From: Antiaris toxicaria
Lineage: Eukaryota; Streptophyta; Magnoliopsida; Rosales; Moraceae
DNA: 64,000 bases
Assembly (NCBI GenBank): GCA_035233585.1
Contig: CP141158.1
Location: 3,306,001-3,370,000, forward strand
Direction: 5' to 3'
The position numbers and the translations under genes were made by a program. The notes below the pieces were generated by a model that searched no databases, had not been told where the DNA came from, and worked only from the letters and a program-made list of their open reading frames with translations. This document shows positions 1-10,777 of the stretch, piece by piece; position 1 is the first letter of the stretch, and the number at the start of each line of letters is the position of its first letter.

Positions 1-1245
1 ATATCTAGCCAAAACTCACATTTTGAGAATTTGGCATATAGTTGATGCTCTTTCAGCTTCTAAAAAACAATTCTTAACCGTACTTCATGCTCTGCGTGAG
101 TCTTTGAATATACAAGAATGTCATCGACGAACACAATGATAAACTTATCAAGATACTCCTTGAAGACTCTGCTCATTAGGTCCATGAAAGCGGCTAGAGC
201 GTTCGTTAACCTAAACGGCATTACTAGGAATTCATAATGCCCATAACAGGTTCTGAAAGCTATCTTGAAAACATCACCTTCCTTGATTCTCAGCTGATGG
301 TATCCTGATCTCAAATCAATCTTCGAGAACACTACTGTACCCTTGAGTTGATCGAACAGGTCATCAATCCTAGGTAATGGATACCTATTCTTAACTGTAA
401 CCTTATTCAATTCTCGATAATCTATGCACATGCAGAACGTCCTGTCTTTCTTCTTAACAAACAGTACGGGAGCGCCCCATGGGGAATAGTTTGGTCTAAT
501 GAATCCCTTGTCAAGTAGATCTTTCAATTGCACTTGTAATTCTTCTAACTCCACTGGTGCCATGTGATACGGCACCTTAGAGATCGGTGCTGTTCCAGGT
601 AGAAGCTCTAACTCAAATGAGATTTCCCATTCTGGAGATACTCCTGATAGTTCGTTGGGAAAGACTTCGAGAAATCCTCTGACAATAGGAACATCTTTCG
701 GTTGTAACTTCTTCTCTTCTGCTGTATCTATCACATAAGCTAAATATCCAGTACAACCACTGGCTATTAGCTTCTTGGCTTTCAATAAACTGATCATCAT
801 CTTGCTTGACCTTCTTGAGGAATCAACATATTCAAAACTTTCTTCATCTTCTGGCTTGAACACTATTCTTCTATTTCCGCAATCGATCGTGTCTTGGTAT
901 TTTCTTAGGAAATCTATTCCCAGGATTAAATCGTAGTCTACTATCTTCATCATGATTAATTCTGCATAAGCTCCCTATTTGCCACGATTACTGGCACATG
1001 AGGTAACTAATACAGGGACATAATGATTTCTCCTGAAGGGAGAGCAGTTCTAAAAGTTCTTCCTATGTGATCGCTAGGGTATTCTAACTTATTAGCAAAT
1101 GCATATGATATGAAAGAACGAGTGGCCCCAGAGTCAAAAAGAATAGATGCCAAGCGGTTAGTGATAGAAATCTGACCTGTCACCACGTTGGACACCCCTG
1201 CCTCTACTTCTTTTCTGGTGTAGGCCATTACTCTAGCATCTGCCT
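1..1245 (-). pseudogene. gypsy pol fragment: protease and reverse transcriptase (partial)
   Basis: On the minus strand, 1007-1228 encodes an aspartic protease piece with the LFDSGATRSF active-site motif. Positions 60-953 encode the protease-RT linker and most of RT. The RT motifs include PWGAPVLFVKKKD, IDYRELNKVTVKNRYPLPRIDDL, FSKIDLRSGYHQ and the catalytic FVDDILVYS at about residues 277-285 of that ORF. The chain breaks by frameshift near 60; RT-like sequence (QLYAKFSKCEFW) resumes in another frame at 1-59. Protease and RT are also out of register around 955-1005. A conserved glycine in the FGLTNAPAAF-type motif is arginine here (RLTNALAAF). The copy is inactive. Confidence 0.85.
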
Positions 1246-1339
1246 AAAAAGCTCTTTCCTATCTTTCTTACACTACTGGAAGCACTTCTAAAGGCCTGTC
1301 ATAACTTAGTCTAAGTGCATGAACCTGTGACTATTGTGG

Positions 1340-2484
1340 ACGTGAAAAATTTGCTCCTGATATAGACTGGTAGTTCATAGGGCAATTCTTGATGAAATGG
1401 CCTTTTATCTACACTGAAAACATACAGTTGTGCCAGCTTTGCACTGATCCACATGTTTCTTCCCACAAATAGGACAGGTGGGGTTACTTGGCACTGTAGT
1501 GGGGTTAGTCCTCCGTGACTGACATCTATTGTCTTGACTTTGAGTTCCTTAAAAATTACCCTTTCTCTTCTGTTGTGACTGAGGGCCTGGATTATTAGAC
1601 TGATCTGGTCTTATACTCTAATTGCCTTTACTGGGTTGTCCAGGTTGAGAGGCCTTAGTCAAGATCTTTTCTTTCTTCCTGGCTTCCCAGACCTTTTCCT
1701 TCTCTTCTCTCTGTCGGGCAAGGTTGTACTCTGCCCTCAAAGCACGACTAACACAGTCGGCTACTGAGGTTGGCGGGATTAGGCCACTGTCAACAAAGGC
1801 AGAAATCTTGGGCTTGAACATGCCTATCATCTTCTGTATCTTCTCTCTTACCGTTGGCACTACATACGGGCACAGGCGGGAGAGCAGATCAAATCTCTTG
1901 CAAACCTCACTGACGGACATGTCACCCTGCTTTAACTCTAAAAACTCTTTTTGTTGTGGTTGGAGTGATGCAGGATCATAGTATTTCTAGTTGAACTCCT
2001 CTAAGAACTCCGCCCATGACATTGTGGTCACGTCCCTCCTCATACGGATCGTGTCCCACCAGAATCTTGCGTCCTTCCTAAGAACAAAGGATGCACACAA
2101 GACTTTCTCTTCCTCGGTTAGTTTCATGAAATCAAGAAAACTTTAGATAAAAGAAAGCCAATCTTCTGCTTCTAGGGGATCGGTTGAACCCTCAAATTTC
2201 GGAGGCCTCATTTTCCGGAATCTCTCGTATGGTGGCTCCTGGTTCACCCTTACTGGCGGTTCCAGAACCACTTCTAGTGCAACTAGTGGCACTACTTATT
2301 CTGCCTTAGCTGCTTGTTGTGCAGGAGTCCCTACTGATTCTTGCCCCTGTTCTATTTGTTCTAATCTCTGTCTTAATTCTGTATTTTCGTTCATCTGATT
2401 TTGTAGAAGAGCCTGCAACTCTCCTATTCTCTGAGACAGAGTTGGGCGTCCCCTTATCCGTCTTTGGCCTTGGCCTTAGTTTTC
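1340..2484 (-). pseudogene. gypsy gag (Tekay/Del type) pseudogene
   Basis: The likely start is the ATG at 2484 on the minus strand. It is followed by an Arg/Gln-rich, coiled-coil-like N terminus (ELQALLQNQMNENTELRQRL), then the capsid part (RPPKFEGSTDPLEAEDWLSF, MSWAEFLEEFN, MSVSEVCKRFDLLSRLCP). The best open stretch is 1618-1920. A zinc-knuckle region with CPICGKKHVDQC and a second CFQC half follows near 1390-1480. In-frame stops occur soon after the start, near 2138 and at about 1989. The last two replace glutamine codons (CAA to TAA, CAG to TAG). Gag would form the virus-like particle in the cytoplasm. This copy cannot. Confidence 0.85.
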
Positions 2485-2589
2485 CATCATGCTACTTTAT
2501 ATCCTAAAATCACACAATGAATTTACATTAGATCCTCTATAAGAGGATTCACATCATTTCTTGTATTAATATATCATCATATACTTACT

Positions 2590-2754
2590 ATTACCAACTG
2601 TGGCAACAGAGTTGGTATCAGAGCGCAAGTTTATGATGGGTTTAGTTTAGAGTACCAACTCTGGCAACCCATCGTAAACCTCACTCTGATACCAACTGTG
2701 GCAATAGTTGGTACTCTAAACTAGACCCGTCGTAAACCTTGCTTTGATACCAAC
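2590..2754 (-). repeat. PBS-like repeat region with inverted unit
   Basis: Between the LTR and gag, sequences resembling the initiator-Met tRNA primer-binding site (TTGGTATCAGAGC) occur three times. Two read on the minus strand (about 2685-2697 and 2741-2753, the latter with an A for G). One reads on the plus strand (2612-2624). The flanking text (GTTTACGA, TAGTTTAGAGTACCAAC) is repeated with each unit, so this is an amplified block including an inverted copy, not chance matches. The minus-strand unit next to the LTR at about 2754 is in the position expected for the functional PBS. Confidence 0.65.
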
Positions 2755-3534
2755 TATGGCAGCCCGCCCTTACTGTAGAGGTTCTACAGTAGTATTACAG
2801 TCAACTCTGTAGTTAACCGCAATAGTATGTAGGCCTCAAGGGTCGCCGGTATCATACTTAACTTGAAAACTACTTGTAAATTTTACGAAATAAAATTTTT
2901 TTTTCTTAATATAATAACTTGTAAACATACATATCTTGTTCGAGAATGTGATAAGGAAATCATGTTAACAAATAATATATATATGGATCATGATTCCCTT
3001 ATCATACAGTCTTGACTTAAAATCATGTTCTTTAAAATTACATACTTCAATTTTCAAAACTAAACAATGGAAGACTCATGGTAGGATCATCATCCCTTAC
3101 CCAGTCCCCTTTGCATGTACATACCCTGTCCGTCATCCACCGTGTACTACTAGCGAACAGGTCTCTTACCTACAACATGTGAACAAACTAGTAAGCTATG
3201 GGTTCAGCAAGTTCAAACATAAAAACATGAAATCATAACATGCAATACTGTGCTCATGAAAGAAACTTGACTCTGAATAAACAGGTTCAAGGCTGTATGT
3301 TAAGTCTTAGGACATTATCTGAAATTAAGTTCTGGTTTTGGACCCCTGATTGGTCGTACCGTAATGCGCGCATGACTAGGAGTGGTACTTCAGTGCTGAC
3401 CTCCTCAGCCGTAACTGAACTGAACATGAAAACCTTCATGTGGGTTGACAGGCCGGTACGCCAATAACTGGTTTAATCACCATCTTTTCAGAAGTTCTAA
3501 CTGGGTAGCATACTGTTTGTCCCATAGTAGGAAC
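2755..3534 (-). repeat. 5' LTR of outer gypsy element (family L2), 3' portion
   Basis: This is the PBS-proximal part of the minus-strand 5' LTR, in plus coordinates from TATGGC (a decayed TGTGG terminus) to the copia insertion at 3534/3535. It matches the solo LTR at 21043-21800 along its length (CCCACC/CCCGCC, the CAATAGTATG block, the GGTACGCCAAT block). It contains the acceptor-like block (minus TTGTAG then GTAAG, boundary at 3170) and the GGCGTACCGGCC motif near 3450. The other part of this LTR is 18345-20081. Confidence 0.85.
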
Positions 3535-3904
3535 TGTAGGAAAATAAATCGGTAAAAACGTATCAGAGTGGCGCAGTGGAACAATAAAAAATTTTTAGAT
3601 CGTTAAATACTCATGATGCCATATACAATAAACCAACAACAATTAAAACTCATACTTCAAGGACGCCAATCTTGCAGGTGGAGAACAACCGGAGGGCTTC
3701 AACCAACTAGCCTTCTCTACTATTCTCCAATTCCTGAATGGCTGAGTGTGTGGGCACTCTGAACCTCGATCGGTATGTTAGCACTGTTAGTCTTTTTCTG
3801 ACCACCCAGATCTCTAAAGAACTTATTGCCACGGTAGGTTGTGCAACAATAAGCTTGCTCACCTGAGAGTCTGTGGTCTAAGAGAACTGGAGTGGCAGGA
3901 CCTT

Positions 3905-3914
3905 TATTTATAGA
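3905..3914 (-). promoter_or_regulatory. TATA box of copia 3' LTR
   Basis: The minus strand reads CTATAAATAAAGG here. The same site in the 5' LTR (16226-16235) reads CTATAAATAG. It lies about 370 bp from the 3' end of the LTR, a plausible U3/R boundary. The position is inferred; no transcript evidence is available. Confidence 0.55.
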
Positions 3915-4497
3915 CCTGCATGAGGTGATTCTCTGAATTCGAATTGGATTAGGAGAAGATATTCTCCCTTATCCACAAGCATAAAATCTGAATTTTCCAA
4001 GGGAAAATCCCAATAATAAAATTTGGCTACTTTAGGATAAATCCAATCCAAATCTAAACAAGATTTTAACTAGAATTTTATCTCCCTTTTTCAACCAAAA
4101 AATCTGAAAATTCTAAGGAAAAAATCTCCACAAAAAATTCGGTCACTTTTGGATAAGGGAGAATCAAAATTCCACTAGGATTTTCAAGCTCGAATCTTGT
4201 CTCATCCTTATCCGAAATAACCGAAAATCTCTGAGGAGATTCACTTCAAAATTCAGCCATTATCTGGGAGAAGAGAATCCAAATTCAACTGGGATTGAAA
4301 CTTGAATTTTTCCTTGAACCTTATCCACAAAAAATCTGAAAATCTATTGAGAATAATCCTCAAAATTTTCGTCCATCTTTAGTTAGGATTTGGATTCAAA
4401 ATTCAAGTAGGATTCTAACAAGATTATCCTCTCCATATCCAACTCAAATTCGAATTCCATTTCTTGTGGATTTACCACAACAAATTTGAATCCCAGT

Positions 4498-4561
4498 TGG
4501 ATTGTGATTCAAAATTTGAATTTCAAATTTCAAATTCGAATTTCAAATTCAAATTTCAAAT

Positions 4562-4596
<35 letters not shown>

Positions 4597-4675
4597 CAAA
4601 TTCAAATTTCAAATTCAAAATTCAAATTTCAAAATTCAAAATTCAAATTTCAAAATTCAAATTTCAAAATCCACA
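4498..4675. repeat. AT-rich minisatellite (AAATTTCAAATTC type) in copia LTR
   Basis: Imperfect tandem 6-13-bp units of TTTCAAATTC/AAATTTCAAA run through this stretch. The partner LTR has an array with a different unit arrangement at 16833-17037. The open frames found here encode only Phe/Lys/Ser/Asn/Gln/Ile repeats and are artefacts of the repeat. Confidence 0.85.
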
Positions 4676-5970
4676 AAACAGTTGTATTTCAAATTCTTGT
4701 TCTCATGGATAATTTTCTACAACTCCAATCCAATCTCAAATAAAATCATGGCAACTTTATTTGGAGTTTGAATAATTGTGTACTCTATTATCCAAAACAA
4801 AATCTGAATCCAACTGGAGAGAATCCTGTCTACCATCCTAATCCTATGTCAACACCATCCATGCACAATAAACTAGCCAATAGCATACACAAATCAATTT
4901 TGCCAAACGTTAAGGAATTATGTGGAGCTAGTAGAGGGACTGATTGGACATATATAATCAGGCTCTCGCAAATCCATATGATCATCATTCTTTACCGAAC
5001 AACTCAATCATATGATCACTAATTTCATAGTCACACCACTATAAACCTGAAACTGAACTCCCAATTATATACCGTATTACGTAAGCCTGTGACAAGCTAT
5101 CGTCCAATGACCTTGTCATATATGCAGAACCCTCATATGATATCCATGATCAGCCTTAGGTCAAAGTCCGTTTAATCCTACTGATCAGGCTATCTTAAAG
5201 TTCCATTATACTACCGAATTAAGAAAATGATTATTCACCATATGTGAATAAGAAGTCATCCGTCTAGCAGACGACCCAAGGCCTTGTCCATTTTCACATT
5301 CAGTATAATGACTTTAAGAGGATACCCTTAACTCCTCATTAGAACTATGATTCCGATATCTGTAAATGAACACTTCATCGTATACAAGTCATGCACCTAA
5401 CGAACCGGTCTATAAGCTTACTACCTCTGAGACGCTTTAGCCATTGGAACATCAAAGTACACAAGTCATATACATGGAGTTGTTCTTTTACTCAGGATTA
5501 AGGTTACTGCACAATGAACGTCAAAAGTAGATTGATCCACTCAAAGCAGACTTCGTAGATCAATCACGCTTTAGTCCCGGTCTAATATGTCACCACCAAG
5601 CAACATATCTATGTCTCTACTTGGGAGTCCAGCTCCAGACAGTCAAGACAAACCATCCCCTCCAAGGCTTCAGACAACATAATAGTCTTAACATGAGTTA
5701 GATGCTCGGTCTAACCCCATAGACTATAGACCATAGTTTAGACTGCTAACTTTAGAACATTGTCTTCTCGCATACAAAAGTCCATTGCATGCAACGTTCT
5801 AACAGTTTAACACAAGCAGTCAGGGAACCATATTTGCTTACATTTATTTTAACATGTAAATAAAACAAGGACAGATAGCAATGTAATGAATAACCTCTAT
5901 ATATAATTTTATTATCCAGTTCAAAATAAATACATCAAAATGTCTCTAATACTTAGGGAATTTCCTAACA

Positions 5971-5985
5971 ATCTCCCACTTGCCC
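5971..5985 (-). other. Polypurine tract of copia element
   Basis: The minus strand reads GGGCAAGTGGGAGAT directly before the LTR terminus TGTTAGG. This is the usual copia arrangement for priming plus-strand DNA synthesis. Confidence 0.8.
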
Positions 5986-8630
5986 TAAGCCAACAGATGT
6001 GCCATGTTACGCATCCCCATCGCCTCCACGTGCCTCTCAAAGCTTCTAGCCACCAAAGTCTTAGTAGAGGGATCGGTAATGTTGTCCTCGGACGCGATCT
6101 TACATACATCCGCTAATCCTGTCTCCACGTGCCCTCTAATGTCAACTTCCTCGAATCCTTGCAAGTCTGGAAGACTCAGTCCATGTATCCTATGGGTGTT
6201 AGGTCCCCTCCAGAATACACCAGCATATAATCCCTCGTTCTCTTAAGATACTTAAGTATATGCTTTACTGCTTACCAGTGCTTGGTTCCAGGATTCGCTT
6301 GATATCGACTCATCATACCTACTGCAAAACATATATCCGGGCGAGTGCAAAGCATAGCGTACATAAGGCTACCCACAGCAGATGCATAAAGGACCTTACT
6401 CATACGCTTTCTTTCTTCTGATGTCTTGGGACAGTCATCCAATGAAAGAGTTAGACTGGCAATAGAAGGTTGTGAACCTTTCTTTGCCTCTTGCATTGCA
6501 TATTTGTCAATTATTTAATCTATGTATGAAGCTTGGGATAACGCTATCATTTTGTTCTTTCGATCTCTGAAGAGACGAATGCCTAGAACATAATTAGCTT
6601 CTCCCAAGTCCTTCATGTCAAACTGTTGGTGTAACCAAAGCTTAACCGATGATAAGTTCCCTACATCATTCCCAATAAGTAGTATATCATCGACATAGAG
6701 TATCAGAAAGACTACTTTTCCATCCTTAATACGTTTATAAACATAGGGTTCATCAACATTCTATTCAAAACCAAATGTCTTAATCGCTTGATCAAACATC
6801 TAGTTCTATGAGCAGGATGCTTGCTTTAATCCATAAATGGATCTAAGCAACTTGTAGACCTTCCTTTCTTGGCCTTTCGCTACGAACCCTTCGGGCTGTA
6901 TCATATAGATACACTCTTCAAGATGGCCATTTAAGAATGCCATCTTGACATCCATTTGTCAGATCTCGTAATCGAGAGCCGTAGCAATGGACAGAAGAAT
7001 ACGGATAGACTTCAGCATAGCAACAGGCGAAAAGGTTTCATCATAATCAATTCCAGTCTTTTGAGTGTACCCCTTTGCAACCTGTCTAGCTTTGAAAGTT
7101 TCCACTCTCCCTTCCACATCCTTCTTTCTTTTGTAAACCCATTTGCATCCAATGGGTTTTATCCCATCCGGTAAATCTACAAGTTCCTAAACAGAGTTGG
7201 ATTTCATAGAATCCATCTTATTGTTCATAGCCTGTTTCCAAGATTTAGAATCAACATCATTTATAGCTTCATCATAGGTGACCGGATCATCCTCATGCTC
7301 ATGAGCTTCGGCCTGGTATACCTCAGCATCATACATAAAGAAATTAGGTTTTTTCGAAACCCTCCCACTACGACGAGGCTCCCTAAATTGTTGATCGTCT
7401 GTAGGTCCTTCACCGGAACTCGGACTTGCATCCAAGACTGAAATCTATGGAGCAGTTCTTTCACCTGACAACTCCTCTAGCACCACTTTGCTTCGAGGCT
7501 TAAAGTCATTCATGTGACTTTCCTCCAAGAATGTCATATAGGTTGAGACAATGAGTTTTTGTTCCTGACCTCCTTTAGTTCCCTTTGGATACCCTATAAA
7601 CATGCATAATTCTGATCTTGGTTCCAACTTCTTCGCATCCCCATCCAGTACATGCGCCGGGCAGCCCCATATTCTCATATGTCCAAGGGAGGGCTTCCTG
7701 CCACGCCACAATTCATACGAAGTTCTGGAAATTGATTTGCTTGGAACCTAGTTCAGAATATAGCATGCCGTTTGTCAAGCATATCCCCAAAATGATAATG
7801 GTAGCGTTGAATAACTCATCATGGACCGTACCATATCTAACAAGGTCCTGTTTCTCCTTTCGGCTACATCATTCTGTTGTGGAGTACCAGGTGTAGTCAA
7901 TTGGGATAATATCCCATTCTCTACAAGATGTCCTAGAAATTCATCGGAAAGGTATTCACCACCTCGATCAGATCGAAGTGTCGTTATGGATTTATCCAAT
8001 TGCTTTTCCACTTCCGCACGATACTCTTTGAACTTGTCAAAGGTTTCGCTCTTGCGGTGCATCAGATACACATATCCATACCTCGAGTAATCATCTATAA
8101 AGGAGACATAATACTCGAACCCTCTTCATGCTGTGACGTTCATAGGGCCACATACGTCAGTGTGCATAATTTCTAAGAGCTCCTGAGCCCTTGTACCCTT
8201 AGCTCCAAAAGACCTCCTAGTCATCTTACCCTCTGGACAAGACTCACATTGGGGAAGACGTACCTCCTCTAGAGATTCCAGAGGACCGTTTTTCACCGAT
8301 CTTTGAATCCTATCCTGATTAATATGACTAAGTCTTAAATGCCAAAGATACGCCTTGGTAGAGTTAGAAACTTTCAACCTTTTTGAGTTATCTATTAATT
8401 CAGTGTCAAGCAGTGAGTACATCTTTGGTTTGATCAAATATAGGTTTCCATCCATCCATCCCGAACAGATAAAAGACTTATTTCTACGAATATCAACTCT
8501 TTTACTAAAAGAAACTGAATAAGAATCCTTTATTAAACAAGTTACCGATATAAGGTTCCTCCTAAAATTAGGAACATAAAAGCAGTCTTTCAATAAAATA
8601 AACCTAAATTGATCAAAGTAAAGGTAAATA
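5986..8630 (-). pseudogene. Copia pol pseudogene: integrase, reverse transcriptase, truncated RNase H
   Basis: Minus-strand remains in order. First, a GAG-pre-integrase zinc domain (WHLRLSHINQDR ... CESC, about 8220-8400). Next, the integrase core with HTDVCGPM, LRSDRGGEYLS and DVAERRNRTLLDM, carrying the D, D and E residues (about 8150, 7955 and 7865). Then the integrase C-terminal part (GHMRIWGCPAHV, 7445-7711) and a linker (7187-7435). RT follows (7190-6500) with catalytic YVDD at 6686-6697, then AVGSLMYAMLCTRPDI. RNase H is cut short: sequence jumps from about 6200 to the extreme C terminus (DNITDPSTK, about 6080). Multiple stops and frameshifts occur. The 5' end at 8630 continues at 12908 across the inserted solo LTR. 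Confidence 0.9.
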
Positions 8631-8698
8631 TGTAACAGTCGGAAAAATTTTACTGTTTTCGGGAAATGTGTATATCGTATGTACAGTATCGAGAAAAG

Positions 8699-8894
8699 GG
8701 TCAAGACGACATTTTCTCGACCTGAAACTGATATATTTGGAATCAGGATGCCCAAATTAGTTAATTGAGCCCAAAACAGAAATTTCGACCGGGAATGCGA
8801 AAAATACGCAGTATCGGAAACTGGTCGAGATGACCTCGGATGAAGATAAAACTGATAAATTTGGATTCAGCACGTCCAAATTAGTCAGCATAGC
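8699..8894 (+). repeat. U3 direct repeat upstream of TATA (two units)
   Basis: Two about 73-bp units (8699-8772 and 8822-8894) share GGTC-AGA-GAC, then AAACTGATA-ATTTGGA-TCAG and CAAATTAGT--GC--AGCC. The same pair occurs in the L3 LTR at 49851-50069. The position just upstream of the TATA box suggests an enhancer-type repeat, by analogy with other plant LTRs. Confidence 0.6.
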
Positions 8895-8921
8895 CCAAGT
8901 TAAAAATTTTGGGGAGAAGAG

Positions 8922-8930
8922 TATAAATAG
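8922..8930 (+). promoter_or_regulatory. TATA box of L3 solo LTR
   Basis: TATAAATAG, 292 bp from the LTR start, follows the duplicated U3 repeats. The L3 copy at 49656 has TATATAAAG at the homologous place (50094-50102). Confidence 0.65.
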
Positions 8931-9601
8931 GAAATCGTGGGGGTCAAATTCATAAATTCCTCATAAATCCCAAAAATCCGAAATTCTACCCCCAAATTCT
9001 CTCAAATATGAACAGTGACCAACTTTCACATACGACCTCCGTTCACGACACCGCCGGCACCGTTGGAAAGCTCTCGTCGAGCTGAGTCCAACGGTGGGTC
9101 GACGCGACGGAGCAGCCGCCGGAGCAAGTCGCACGCGCCGCCCGAAGCTCGCCGGAGCCGTGAATTTCAAACGGCCGTATCTCCGCCGTCCAGCCACCGT
9201 TTGCCACGAAACCGGTCCCAAAAGGTTCGTGGTGAAGAGTACTACAAAACCCATGTGGTGGTTCACGGCAACAACCGCCGTATCGCACCGACCGAGCTTC
9301 GAGAATTCCGTCGTCGCCGCCGTGGGATCCACCGTCGATTTTCGCCGATTCCGGCCAAATTGAGGAGAGCCACCGGTACAGAAATGGTCGTGGGGTTGTG
9401 GGGAGCAAAAGCCCTCAACCAATTTCGGGAAAAAAGTCCGGCACGGCGGAGTTCCACCGTCGCCGCCGTGGCCGTAGCTTTCGGGGGGATTTTCCGGCGA
9501 TAGGTGCCTCCAAACATGAAATTGAGGCCACCAATGGATTCCTCTCGTCGAGCTCTTCAAGATGGGCTACTCACTTGCCACCGTCGCCGCCGTCAACCAC
9601 C

Positions 9602-9644
9602 GGTCAACGGCGAGTCAACGCCGGTCAACGGCGACCGTTGACCA
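9602..9644 (+). promoter_or_regulatory. Clustered W-box cores in L3 solo LTR
   Basis: GGTCAA at 9602 and 9623, AGTCAA at 9614 and TTGACC at 9639 are W-box cores (TTGAC[C/T], bound by WRKY factors) on both strands within 43 bp, at the end of a GC-rich block. The other two L3 copies show the same cluster. Confidence 0.45.
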
Positions 9645-10777
9645 AATTTTGAAGATTGGCCCGTTAGCCTATTTTCGACGTTCCGGACGCATCCGCGGAG
9701 TCAGATTTGCAAAACGGAACTCCAAATGCAAAGAATGAAAGAATAAAGTTTGTGCGATCGAGACCGAACGGCATTTTTGGTATAATCTCGACCACTTTTG
9801 TTCCTCAATTTGTTAATTGAGATGAATGTATGTTAATGAGATGTATTGATATGAGAAATTGTAAAAGAAAGAAAGAAAAATGGATGAAATAGCAGATATG
9901 AAAAAGTATGAAAATGTGTAAATTTTACGTAAAAAGTGTAACTTTTACGTAAAATTAGGCCTCTGGTATAGTACGTGATTAATTAGACGAGGTTAGATGG
10001 TTTTGAGGCTTTTCCTAAACGCCGGGAGCCTAAAAATTAAGAGGAAATGCTGCCGAAATTTTTAAAATGGCGTAAAGGGCATTTCTAGAAATGAGGGTTT
10101 AAAAATGTGATCGGGCAGGTAAACCCGAGCCCCTTATGAATTTAAAATGAAAAATGGAAAATTGATGTTTTAAGAATTTATAAAACGATCTTTGAGGCCT
10201 GAAATGTAAGAAAAGCAAAAAACCGACTTTTATGTCGGAATAGAACTTCCCGAGGGCCGGGAATAGTAAAAATTATGAAAAATATAGAAATTAACCTGGA
10301 AAAGGTCCGGCAAGTTTTTAAAAGTCAAATGGAAGATTTTTGAGCTTAGAAAATTCAGTCTAAGCATTTAAAACGAGAAGGTTAAGATTCAAAGACCTGT
10401 CAAGGGCAAAACGGTCATTTTGACCAAAAATTTCAGAAAGTTAGAAAAAGAGTCGTTAAAGCCTAGAACATAATCCTAAGGCTTTAATTAAAGTTTTAAA
10501 GGCCAACGTTAAGAATTAAGCATGGAAACAATGAGAAAAGTTTCGATTGGGGCAAAATGGTAATTTTGCCAAAAGTTTACAGAAAAGTTAAAAATGAAAC
10601 GTTAAGCTCCTAAGTTCTTTATTAAGAAATAAAACGTAGTATTTTTACGTTTTATAAAGTTTTATACATGAAATAAAGATTTTAAATAACCGTTAATTTT
10701 TCGGTTATAGGAGTTCAACGGGACAGTGATGATGGATTGTCGAGGAACCACAGAAAGCTGACGTTAGCAGCATTGAG

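Larger units (their letters stand above)
1..2754 (-). mobile_element. Ty3/gypsy (Tekay/Del-type) element, internal region, truncated by window edge
   Basis: This is the internal part of a minus-strand gypsy retrotransposon. Read on the minus strand it runs from PBS-like sequence at about 2754 through gag, zinc knuckles and protease to reverse transcriptase, which leaves the window at base 1. The protein remains closely resemble those of the full-length element at 31289-44726, including the same gag and RT motifs, so both belong to the Tekay/Del chromovirus type. The 5' LTR is the L2 copy starting at 2755. The 3' half and 3' LTR lie outside the window. Frameshifts and several stop codons show that the copy is dead. 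Confidence 0.9.
3535..5970 (-). repeat. Copia 3' LTR
   Basis: This is the 3' LTR of the copia element, 2436 bp. It is nearly collinear with the 5' LTR at 15857-18339, with scattered substitutions and small indels, mostly in the low-complexity region. It contains a TATA box far into the LTR (3905-3914), implying a long U3 of about 2 kb and a short R-U5, and the AAATTTC-type minisatellite at about 4495-4675. Confidence 0.93.

Noticed and set aside
4464..4743. ORFs encoding Ser-Asn-Phe-Lys-Gln-Ile repeats (also 16818-17177)
   Set aside because: They are translations of the AAATTTC minisatellite in a copia LTR.
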